DNA of 64,000 bases from Nectonema munidae (Eukaryota; Nematomorpha; Nectonematoida; Nectonematidae), in assembly GCA_030549495.1 (NCBI GenBank), contig JAUIRK010000916.1, positions 1,091,001-1,155,000 of the forward strand. The letters are read 5' to 3'. Shown in pieces: positions 38,601 through 50,600 of this stretch. A program made the translations under genes and the position numbers. Within the stretch, counting starts at the first letter, position 1, and each line of letters opens with the position of its first letter. The notes below the pieces were generated by a model. The model made no database searches. It was not told the DNA's origin and worked only from the letters and a program-made list of their open reading frames with translations.

Positions 38601-41600
38601 TGAGTGTCGCTTGAAGCATTCTGATTGGTTGAAATATCTTTTGTATGTATTTTTATATGGTGTAATAGAAAAATACACAGAAAAGATACAATTATTCTAA
38701 AAAGTGACCACCATACCATATAACACTATTAGCAAATCAAAATACACACTACAAGAATTCTATCTTTCGAGCGTAGCCTAAACAAAAAAAAACTAGCCGG
38801 TCCCGTGGTCGTTTTGAGCGAAGCGAATTTTAATTAGCAACTCAATATACACACTACCAAGAATCCTATGTTTCGAGCGCAGCGAGAAACACTGTTTCGA
38901 GCGAAGCGAGAAACGACCACGGGACCGGCTAGTTATTATATATTACATAAACATTTCAACCAATCATATAGTTTTTATGAAATAAAACTGCAATTTCAAA
39001 GTTAAATTTTTTGAACTTTTAGGTAGAATTTTTGAAATGTGGCTTTCAATATGTATGTAAAATATTTTTTGAAAATTTTTATTTTAAGTATATTTTTTAA
39101 GCATTTTACGATTTACACATTTAAATATATAATAAGGCTGGCAAGTTTGGCGAGTTGTCTCTCCGGAGGTCTTGTTTAAAGAATATTTTTCGATTCTTTG
39201 ATTACAGAATTTTATTTTGATTATTTGATAAAATTAATTATTTAATATCGTGAAAAAATTAATAACTTATCTAACATCCTCTCCCCGAATGAGGTATATC
39301 AAATCTTACATCTAGCAAAATATGAACTGATAGGTTGGAGATGAATTATCGCGGTATACAGGTTGTAGATGAACCATCGTCTCCCCGAATGAGGTATATC
39401 AAATCTTACATCTAGCAGAATGTGAACAGAAAGTTGAATATTGTCTCCCTAGTTATTTGTACATGGAATAGAAACCATCGTAGTATACAGGTTGAAGATG
39501 AATCATCGTAGTATAAAGGTTAGAGATGAATCATCGTAGTATACAGGTTAGAGATGAATCATCGTAGTATACAGGTTAGAGATGAATCATTGTAGTATAT
39601 AGTTTGGAGATGAATCATTGTAGTATATAGTTTGGAGATGAATCATCGTAGAATACAGGTTGGAGAAGAATCATCGTAATATACGGGTTGGAGATAACAC
39701 GCAAGTTGTCTACCCGCGTTCAACCGTACAGGTTATGAGAATATATCATTACATATTAGAGAAGAGTTTTCTAAACTCTTTATACTGAAAAAATATTTCT
39801 TCAAATATATTACTGTTTTGTTTAAAATACCTATACTTTGCAATTTGGACGATTTTAAATATTATATTTGTCAAATAATCAAAATAAAATTCTGTGATCA
39901 AAGAATCGAAAAATATTCTTTAAAAAATCAAAAAATATCAAACTTTCTGTTCATATTTTGCTACCTCATAGCTTCAATACTTATTGAGAAAAATTGATTA
40001 AAACACATATTTTGATCTATTTATCTTCTCTTTAGAAATTTATATGCAGTAAACAATAATAAAAATAATATTTATCCAAAACATATTTTTTTCGAATCAA
40101 ATTCTAAATCAAACCCGCACTTAAATTTTGGATGATTATTCAAAAAAGTAAAAAACTAATGTTAATTTATAAAAAACCAAAAACTAAAATGATTTTATAA
40201 AAATCTAAAAATAAATAGTGGACTACGATTATCCAACAAAACTTGTACATTCGATCTACATTTTTCACTTCAAAAATAATTTTAAATTTATTAGAAAAAC
40301 ATTATACTGACCAATAAAAAAACGAAGGTTAATTTATAAAAAAATGGAAAAACTAATACTATTTTATAAAAATCTACAAATAAATTTAGATTCTGAGAGT
40401 AGAGTCGCTTTATAATTGTGCTGGAAATTGTCACATAATATAGGTAAAAATTTGTCCTAATGAAAGGAGCTTTAGTTTAAAATGCATCCCTTATCTGCTA
40501 ATTAATGGTATGAAGCCCATGGAAAATAAAAACAGTAAAAGGTATTTCTTAAGTACTTGTGATATAAGTAATGTATTCTGAAAGCCCATAAAAAATGCTT
40601 TAATTTGGTATATCGCATGATGCATTTTGTTGAGAAATGTGAAAGTTATAAGCGTTTTAATATTTGACTAAGATTTAAGCTAGGAACACTACAAATAAAC
40701 TAAGCGTACACTAGCCCGATAAAATAAACCACACACGCGTGCTAAAGATGTGGTGAAGCGTATGTGAGATAAGAATTCACTGCGCTCACAAACGCGTAAT
40801 GCAACATGTGTTAATCTTTCTTCGCATAATTATGCTCTAAAATCAATCAATAATGTGATTTATTCTTCGCACACTGTCGGTATAAATATAACGAATGCTC
40901 TTCGTTAAAAATTAGAAAGGTTGTATCTAAACTAAATAAAAGTAGACTACGATTATCAAACAAAATTCCTACATTCAATCGACAAAACCACACACGCGTG
41001 CTAAAGATGTGGTGAAGCGTATGTGAGATAAGAATTCACTGCGCTCACAAACGCGTAATGGAACAACATGTGTTAATCTTTCTTCGCATAATTATGCTCT
41101 AAAATCAATCAATAATGTGATTTATTCTTCGCACACTGTCGGTATAATTTTTAACGAATGCCCTTCGTTAAAAATGAGAAAGGTTGTATCTAAACTAAAT
41201 AAAAGTAGACTACGATTATCAAACAAAACTCTTACATTTAATCGACATTTTTCACTTGAAAAATAATTTAAAATTTATTAGAAAAATATTATACTGACCT
41301 ATACTACTGACCCATAAAAAGTAAAAAATATATATTAATTTTCGACAGTTTTATTTAACTATGACATTTTAAAATGTTAAAAACCATATTCTACCTTTGT
41401 GAATATAAAATTTTGAAGAAATAATATATAAACTCATCACGTTAATTATTGGTATTTTTTGAAACTAGATAAAAGTTGACTGACCTCACATAAAAGCGGA
41501 TTTTGGAAAAATAAAAATATATTTATTTGTAAAACCTAGCCTATTTTACCCACAAAGAGTATAGCTTTAAATCTTGTACATTCGATCAACATTTTTCACT

Positions 41601-44600
41601 TCAAAAATAATTTAAAATTTATTAGAAAAACATTATACTGACCTATACTACTGACCCATAAAAAGTAAAAATATATATTAATTTTCGACAGTTTTCTTCA
41701 ACTATGAAATTTTAAAATGTAAAAAATCATATTTTACCTTTGTGAATATAAAATATTGAAAAATATTATATAAATTAAGAACGTTAATTATTATTGGTAT
41801 TTTTTGAAACTAGATAAAACTTGACTGACCTCACATAAAAGCAGATTTTGGAAAAATGAAAATATATTTATTTGTATAACCTAGCCTATGTTAACCACAA
41901 AGAGTATACCTTTCCAATGATACCATTTTCATTTATTTTTTTTTTTAAAAAAGACAGATTATGCTTCAACAAAAAGGTGGTCCGTAATTTTTTCAAAAAT
42001 TTAGACAAAATTTTTTGAAGTAATGTCCATTTATTAAAATTTTTTAAAACTTTTGCAAAAATAAATTATTCTAGAGTATGTAGCAAACGATAAGCTTTCT
42101 AATGATATATATATCATGAAAAAGAAATATTGAAAAACAGTTTAATTCTTTCTTCAAATCAAACAAGTAAAAATTTTCAAAAAGTAGTATTGGTAGTAGT
42201 AGTAGTAGTAGTAGTATTATTATTATTATCTTTATCTATATTATAATAAGCTAGCGTCTGTGTGTGTGTGTGTCGCTGGAAGCATTCTCATTGGTTGAAA
42301 TTATTTATATATGTTTTGTGTGTATTTTTATATGGTGTGATGAGTAAATTTATGAAGCATTCTGATTGGTTGAAATTATTATATGTTTTGTATGTATTTT
42401 TATATGTGTGATGAGTTCATATATCTGTAGTGTGAGGGTTGCTTGAAGCATTCTGATTGGTTGAAATATCTTTTTTTCATATGGTGTAATAGAAAAATAC
42501 ACAGAAAAGATACAATTATTCTAAAAAGTGACCACCATACCATATAACACTATTAGCAACTCAAAATACACATTACCCAGAATCCTATCTTTCGAGCGTA
42601 GTCTAAACAAAAAAAAAACTAGCCGGTCCCGTGGTCGTTTTGAACGAAGCGAATTTGAATTAGCAACTCAATATACACACTACCCAGAATCCTATGTTTC
42701 GAGCGCAGCGAGAAACACTGTTTCGAGCGAAGCGAGAAACGACCACGGGACCGGCTAGTCTATATTATAATAAGCTAGCGTCTGTGTGTCTGTCTGTCGC
42801 TGGAAGCATTCTGATTGGTTGAAATTATTTATATATCTTTTGTGTGTGTTTTTATATGTGTGATGAGTTTATATGTGTGTATGTGTTTGAAGCATTCTGA
42901 TTGGTTGAAATTATTTATATATGTTTTTTGTATGTATTTTTATATGTGTGATGAGTTCATATATCTGTAGTGTGAGTGTCGCTTGAAGCATTCTGATTGG
43001 TTGAAATATCTTTTGTATGTATTTTTATATGGTGTAATAGAAAAATACACAGAAAAGGTACAAATATTCTAAAAACTGACCACCACACCATATAACACTA
43101 TTAGCAACTCAAAATACACACTACCCAGAATCCTATGTTTCGAGCGCAGCCTAAACAATAAAAACTAGCCGGTCCCGTGGTCGTTTTGAGCGAAGCGAAT
43201 TTGAATTAGCAACTCAATATACACACTACCCAGAATCCTATGTTTCGAGCGCAGCGAGAAACACTGTTTCGAGCGAAGCGAGAAACGACCACGGGACCGG
43301 CTAGTTATTATATATTACATAAACATTTCAACCAATCATATAGTTTTTATGAAATAAAACTGCAATTTCAAAGTTAAATTTTTTGAACTTTTAGGTAGAA
43401 TTTTTGAAATGTGGCTTTCAATATGTATGTAAAATATTTTTTGAAAATTTTTATTTTAAGTATATTTTTTAAGCATTTTACGATTTACACATTTAAATAT
43501 ATAATAAGGCTGGCAAGTTTGGCGAGTTGTCTCCCCGGAGGTCTTGCCAGACCTCTGATATATTGCTTTTTCTACAAAATTTCCTCAAGATGTTACTCGT
43601 AGTTTATCACTGGTGGTTTCAATGGTTTAATTTATTGCATCAGGATAATTAAGTTTCATGAATAAGGAACCTAGAATATCTTTTTTCTGGTCGTCCATAG
43701 ATTAAATGTGTATTGTTTCGGAGTTCAATATTCAGCTAAAAAGGAAAATATCGACAAGAAGTTTTTACCGCGATCAATGAAGTCTTAGAATTTTGCGAAA
43801 ATGGTGAAATCTTTGGATCCGAAAATGATGAAATCTTTGGATCCCCTCATGAATTATTTTGAAATGTTGGAATTAACTGAAAAATGCAGTCCATTTCTCC
43901 CAAAGCTTATTTCTGCGTTTGGAAATACAGTAGACGGAACATCATGTTACTTATCTTCAAAAATATGTACTGAATAAGTTCAACAAATGGTAGAAAAAAA
44001 CGCATAAACGTGTATTGTGTGAAATATGCGATTATTATAATATTCTTACTTAGTGACAAAAATAAAAAGAAAGCCCACTCAAATTATATTTCTTAGTTAT
44101 TCCGAATAGCACTTCAAAATCTGATCGAATTTTTGTTTTGACCTAATTTTGTTACAAATAAAAGAAATAATTTAAATCCAGAAAAGGTAGAAAATTTGAT
44201 TATTATTCACGATAACAATAATTTGATTCGAGATTTTTCTCAATAAATTTCTTTTTTTGTTTGAATTTATAAAACTATACTTCAATGTTATAAAACTGTT
44301 CTCCGATTCTCCCCGTTCCTCGAGGAGAGCAAATTGAAAAACACCATCCCCTACCCGAAATCTAAAATATATAAATTCTTATTCTAAAAATTTTTCTTCT
44401 ATGCTATGTAATTGCTACTATGAATCTATAAATGCACTCTATATCTATTAATCAAATATTTATCCTGTCGATAAAATGGCAGATACTACGTTTTTTCCTT
44501 CATAAAATACAGTCAAACTCGCTTTAATGTCCTTCTCTATAAACGGCTATCTGTCTATAACGACCACCTTCCATTTTATCCTGATTAAGCTTATTTAACC

Positions 44601-47600
44601 TTGATTAGGCGATTCACACTTTTATTGTTTCACTTGAGTGGTCTCTTAATACAGATTTGTCTGTATGCCTTTTTGAAAATCCTGCGTTTGTTCCTTGTGA
44701 CGAAAAATACCGGAATGTTTTCAAAAAACCTATGTTATCCTCAAAAACACTAGCCTCGATATCCGCTTTGCTGAAGCTTTATTTTTTTTTATCATTTAAG
44801 GCTTTTATTTCCAAATTTTCTTTAAAAATGTATTGGAAAATGAGCAAAAATCGTCAAAAAAAAATCAAATTTTTCTATCTTTATTTATTACCATGCACAA
44901 ATTACCATGATATTTAATGCAACATCGACAAGCTTATAAAGAATATCATGTATCTTTTCGTTTATAAAGTCAGTGAAAGAAAATAATCTAGCTGTTTCTA
45001 ATTTGAATGTGATTTTTAAAAATGATATTTCTAATATTACAACAATGACTTAGAATCAAATTTTGAAGGCGAATTTTTGAAAATTGTTTAATTTGCGAAT
45101 AATTTGAAAATAATACGTGAACCACAGATTCGGATGAATTTATTTTTCGAAAAATAATTCTATTTAATAGAGTCAACTTTCCCAAATGTTTCCACAGCTT
45201 TACGAATATTTTATAGCAGAGTATGTATGCATTCATCATCATCAAAGTGCCGTATCAATTTGGACGTGGGCAACCATGGAGAACCAGAGTTTGTTTTCTA
45301 GTTTACCATGGTTAGTCTTGGAGATATTACGTGGTGAGGTCTCCAGTTCTATTTCACCCCGTAATTGTAAGCTACGGACATAGCCTTTGTCTAATTTGAC
45401 TAACTGCAAGGCAGCAGTAACTAGGCTTATTTGAAGGCGCCCTTACTCGCCTTGTAACGACATCGTCTTGAACATGGAGCATTTTATCTTGTAGAAAGGA
45501 GTCAGCCAATCTACTACTCCGTCTCGTTATGTCATCGCTGTTTGTTCGCGGCTGCTTATTCATCAAACTAAGCTTGCTTATGACGCAGCTAACCACCATA
45601 TCAATGGCCGTTCAACTATCCACAACCTACGGACCCGCTCTCTAGCTGTTCCAGCTCAGTTGAGAAATTTATTAGTTTGAGTATGTAAAAGGCAGGTTTA
45701 TTTGGGAATCAGTAGTATTGGCCATTTTTTTTTGAAGAATTGGTATAAACCTTTATCGATTCATTATATTTATTTAGAATAATTAAAAAAATTATTTTAT
45801 TAAATTTATAATAATTTGAATAGCTAAATTATTTATCCAAATTACCAAAAACTTTTAACTACTGAAATATGTAAAAGTATAAGCTTTTATAAAAAAAACC
45901 AATTTTAGTTTTTTGAATTTATGGGTATTTTATAATGTAATTTTAAATTGGATTTTTTTCAAATTTTTTAACTTAAAATAAGATAAATAATAGCCAAGAT
46001 ATAATTATATATAAAACATAGACATATAACTAAGCGTACACTGTGTGAAAGACAAGTTTCGGCTATTGAATTCTCATCAGTTCCACTCAAGTCTTCAAAC
46101 TATGAAGTTTGAACTGACGTCTAGCGACTGTGCGTGAGGATCAACCAAGTAGCCGTCAACACTTAGCTTTGATGATCATTATCTACTTATGTATTGAATG
46201 TACCGTTACGATCTCAATCAATGCCGTAGTAGTAGTAGAGCACATTTCTCAGGGTTCTAGGAAAAAAAGGCATGTGGAAAAAAAGGCCTTTCCTACATCA
46301 TACCACTTTGCAGCAAAAGATAATTACAGTGGCGTCACGCTGACATCGCTAAGCTGGCAATTTCAAAGTTGTTGCAAATCATATTGCAGTGGCATACTAC
46401 TGCTACATCGCTCCTAAGGCATACAAAACCTCTCTGCAGCAATAAACAGACTTTTTGCCCGCATGCAACATCAATACAAATTTTAGAGTTTCAAAAAATA
46501 AAGCAAACAAATTTACATACAACATATCTTCATATATCTAAAATTTTCAAAAAAAATTATTTCAATTTTTCTTACACATCAAAATAAAAAAATCCATTAT
46601 ATATCTTTTCAAATGTTATTTTATAAAATATCTATTAAAAAAATGAAATATATACATAATATCAAACTTTTTACTTTTAATTAATTAAATATGGTAAATT
46701 AGTATAACTTTATAATAAATTGCAACATATTTTTACCACTATAAAATTTTCAACTATATCTAAAAGATGAAATAAAACTTTATTAATTTTGAAATTATTA
46801 ACAAACAGTCTATAGAAAAAGGAATATGATTGTCGTTAATTTTTAAAAAATTAATTTCATCAAACTCATTTCCTTCTATTTGAAGACTTTTAGACTTCAT
46901 TATTAATGAAGAAACTTTTTTTAAATAGGAAAGAAAAATTTTTGTTTCTTTTAAAAACTTTTCTTCATCTTCTTTTGAAGCCGCTAATCTTTTCCCACAT
47001 TCAATTAGGTCAATTTATTTTCTTATTTTTGTTTATTCTTTTTTAAAAAATTCAAGAACTTCCCAAATATTTGGGTGCTCAACGGGTAATGAACTTCGTA
47101 AGCTTAAATATAAGAAAAAATGCATAACTTTTTTTGACATATAATAAATATTACCCATTATGCCAACCCTCGCAGTGATTATTAGTTCTAACTTTTCTAT
47201 CAAAAACATTCCATATATTTGGAAGAAAGCACTTTAACCATGTTTTTTTCAAAATAGTTAAAAAAATCTTTCAAAAAAATTTTTTTCTTCTGGTAAAACT
47301 TTAATTCTTCTATAAATAATATCAACCTAAACACATAAATTATTAATGCTCAATAAAAGTCCAAATAAAACGTTAACTTTTACTTGATTTGGAGGAAGAA
47401 ACGCAAAAGACAAAATTAGTCTTACTGTAAATCGAAAAGTTTCATTCTTACAGTATTTAGTTTTAAACCCATAGTTCACTAAATTTTTATATATTGATGA
47501 CGTATAATGAAAAAAACAACCGTGATATTCACTGTTGGGATAAGCCTAATAAATAAGTAAATATAAAAAAACTAATGAATTAATAGATTACTATCTTGGC

Positions 47601-50600
47601 TGCGTTGATTATTGAAATTACAAAGTCTCCATTTATGTATTTAACATTCTTTACTCCTGCCTGTTTTAATTGTTCAAAAATTTTTCTGGAAAAAATCTAC
47701 CATATTATCAAATATAATTCAGTAAAATATCTTACAGATAAGAACATTCTTTTTTATCTGGCAAAAGGCTATACAAAATAGGTAATTAGTAGGAATGTTC
47801 CATCCACAAAATTTCATTTATGTGGGATACCATCAAACAATAGCTAAAAACACTTAACATAAAATGGATGATATGGAAATCAAAAGTTACGTACCTCAAA
47901 ACATTTGCATAAAAACAAAGAAGCCTATTCTTTTGTCTCAGTTTTAATTTATATAATTTCTAATTTTTTACCTTTACACACTTTACTAGTTTGAAGTGTG
48001 CATAACATTGTTGCTGTAAGAATTCATAAATAAAAAGAAAAAATCTTACTTTCTTTTTTTTTATAATATGTGAAACCTCCAATTATTTGTACCATTTCAC
48101 ACAGAAAAATAAGATTAACAATGAAAAATAGAATGAAGTAAAATAAACAAAACAGAACCAAACAAATGAAGTAGTGAAAACAAGATGATTTGTGAAAACA
48201 GGATTTGTATATACTTACTCATACACCGAAAAATTATAGCTAATCCCAAAATTTGCAACTTTTTCAATTTGTTATTATACTTTTTACAATCCTTAGAAAC
48301 TACACTAATTGATTTTATTTCCTACTTGTTTCCTGCCTTAGAAGTTCTAATGCATGTGTTAGTAGTGGTGTAGTAGTAGCTACTAACACGACACTGCAAT
48401 ATGATTTGCAACAACTGCAATTATCAGCTTAGCGATGTCAGCATAACGCTTCTCTAATTATCTTTTGCTCCAAAGTGCTATGATGAAGAAAAAGCCTTTT
48501 TTTTTCCACAGGTTACCATTTCTCAGCATATATTGCTGGTAGTAATGATATACTTATTGTAAAAAGAGATTCACAATATTTTTCGCCTTACAATAAGAAT
48601 ATACGTATATTTGTGTATATGCAGAGAGAGAGACGCACATCTAAAGGGGCATTATTTATTCTAAAGGGGCCTCCTGGGTTTGCAAAATGGTTTTCGCTTC
48701 CCCAATAAAAAATTTTACGTGCTAACTTAATATCTCGTGAACCAAAATACTTTGAGATTGTACCTCCCTGGTTTATTGGCATTTACAAAATTATGGTTCG
48801 AAGAGATATCTGCATATGAATCCGTATCGCTATTGGTATTGGCTAAAATTCTAGAATCGATACATCCCTAATATTTAAAACTATCATTATGGCATCAAAC
48901 ATAAGGTGGCCTATGGCTCATAACAATTGGATAAATTTTGAATATCTTAATAGCCCCTAACTTTTGAGGGAACAAAAATGTGAAGTCGTTTTGTTTTTCC
49001 TTCAATTAAAACAGATTGGTAAGTTTTTTTTCTCATGAAAAAATTGTATTTATTCTTATTCATTTTTTTAAATTTTCTCATGAAGTAACTAATTAGGCAC
49101 ATGTATTTAAATCTAATGAAAAATTGTCATATTTTGCTCTCTACTTCTTTAATCAGAAATTTTAATTCCTTATCGCAGTCGAAACTTGTGTGATAAATCT
49201 GAGAAAAGTATTCGCTTGAAATGTCATTAAAATGAATTGTAAAATGCTGGATTTTGCGATTCTCTTTCTATTTTTGAAAGTGCATGGAAGATATGAAAAG
49301 GGAAATAATTGATATGCTCGAACAATGCCATTTTTAAGAAGTATGAGCGTGAAACGATAGCAGTGATCAATTGGATCTTTCAGTACCCGTTTGTGCTTTC
49401 TGCTAATTTGCATGGAGGTGATTTGGTAGTGAATTATCCCTATGATGAGTCAAATGATGGACGAAATCACTACACCGCTTCTCCTGATGACGCTGTTTTT
49501 AGGTATTCATTAATATTTCTTTATAAACCAGTCGAACACTAATTTGTTCAAACTCTGATTCTAACATTATCATATAAACTATTTTTTATTGATGAAATTC
49601 AGCTTGATAAGAGGATATGTGATTCGTTGTTAAACTAAATCTCTCAATCAGAAGCCTAAATTTCCCTTTTTGATGTGATGAGGTAACGTAGTGCCTGGAT
49701 ATATAACATCACTAGAGGTCATTAGAAATCTAGTTATGTCAATCCATTTTGCAAAACACGCACATTTTACGGTCTCGTCTTCACATATAATAATCCCAGC
49801 ATGCTTGGACACACTAAACTTTCATTATATTAAAACAATATAAAAGATGTTTTTTTCATATTAAGAAAAGGCCTCAACGCTCGTCTAAAACTACTTTATG
49901 GCCTATTCCAGGGTTTTTCAAGAGCTCTTTACGTTTATTTCGCAATTTCCTTCATATTCGTTTTTCTAAAAGCGATAATATTTAAATCATACGAATAGAT
50001 CATACATAAATTTGTTTTTAATGAATTGCATGTAGAGCAAAACGTAGCTTTTGCTATGGGTCACAGTAAAAGAAGTTTGAAAAGCACTGGCCTATTCAAT
50101 CGTACCACAAAAAGGTGGGAAAGACGAACCTACGCCATTAAATTTTCCCTATGATAATAATTAGTCATATTTTATATCAAAAACTTCTTACAATCGAACT
50201 TAACTAATATTTTGTATTCACAATTGCGCTTTGTGATATTTTTAAAATATATGAGCTTATTTAGAAGGAACCGAGAAGGTTTGGAGAATGCATTCGTTTT
50301 TTAATATTATCGAAAACTTGTGTACTCAAATCGTGATTCGTGATGCCACGTACTAAATTGCCCAGATTATGTAATAATTAACTCATCCTCGACTCTTCCA
50401 CATCTGAGCTAGTGTATTAAAACACATTTTAAAAAAGAGGACCAGATGTCATTGTATTTCACATGTTGATTTCAAAGATATAGATAGTTGCTGCACGTAA
50501 ATGCAAAACTTCTTTAATTTAGTGGGAGTAAATTTTACTTTTTAATTTTAAATACTAACACAAAAGGTGAGCGCTTCTCCTTCCTCGCCTTTACGTAACG

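Larger units (their letters stand above)
34558..39174. repeat. Tandem array unit B (with Helitron stack)
   Basis: Period 4,617 bp to the same point in unit C. Without the 1,330-bp Helitron insertion it is about 3.29 kb and nearly identical to units A and C. It starts TTTAAAGAATATTTTTCG, holds eight 28-bp minisatellite repeats at about 34,857-35,077, then an inverted copy of its own first approximately 60 bp at about 35,250-35,320, so the unit start can fold back on itself. Confidence 0.92.
39175..43560. repeat. Tandem array unit C (with two Helitrons), complete right end
   Basis: About 4.39 kb, or 3.3 kb without the Helitrons at 42,235-43,304. It matches unit B almost base for base outside the insertions; differences seen are single-base indels such as in A runs. 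It alone keeps the full right end: TAATAAGGCTGGCAAG, GTCTCCCCG, then the hairpin GAGGTCT/AGACCTC and TGATA. Confidence 0.92.

Noticed and set aside
42528-42758. 76-codon plus-strand open frame
   Set aside because: It lies wholly inside the Helitron 3' region and reads through its hairpins; the same frame is not kept in the unit B copy.
44657-44917. 86-codon open frame
   Set aside because: Overlaps a worn MITE-like end and has background Phe/Lys/Ser composition with no motif.
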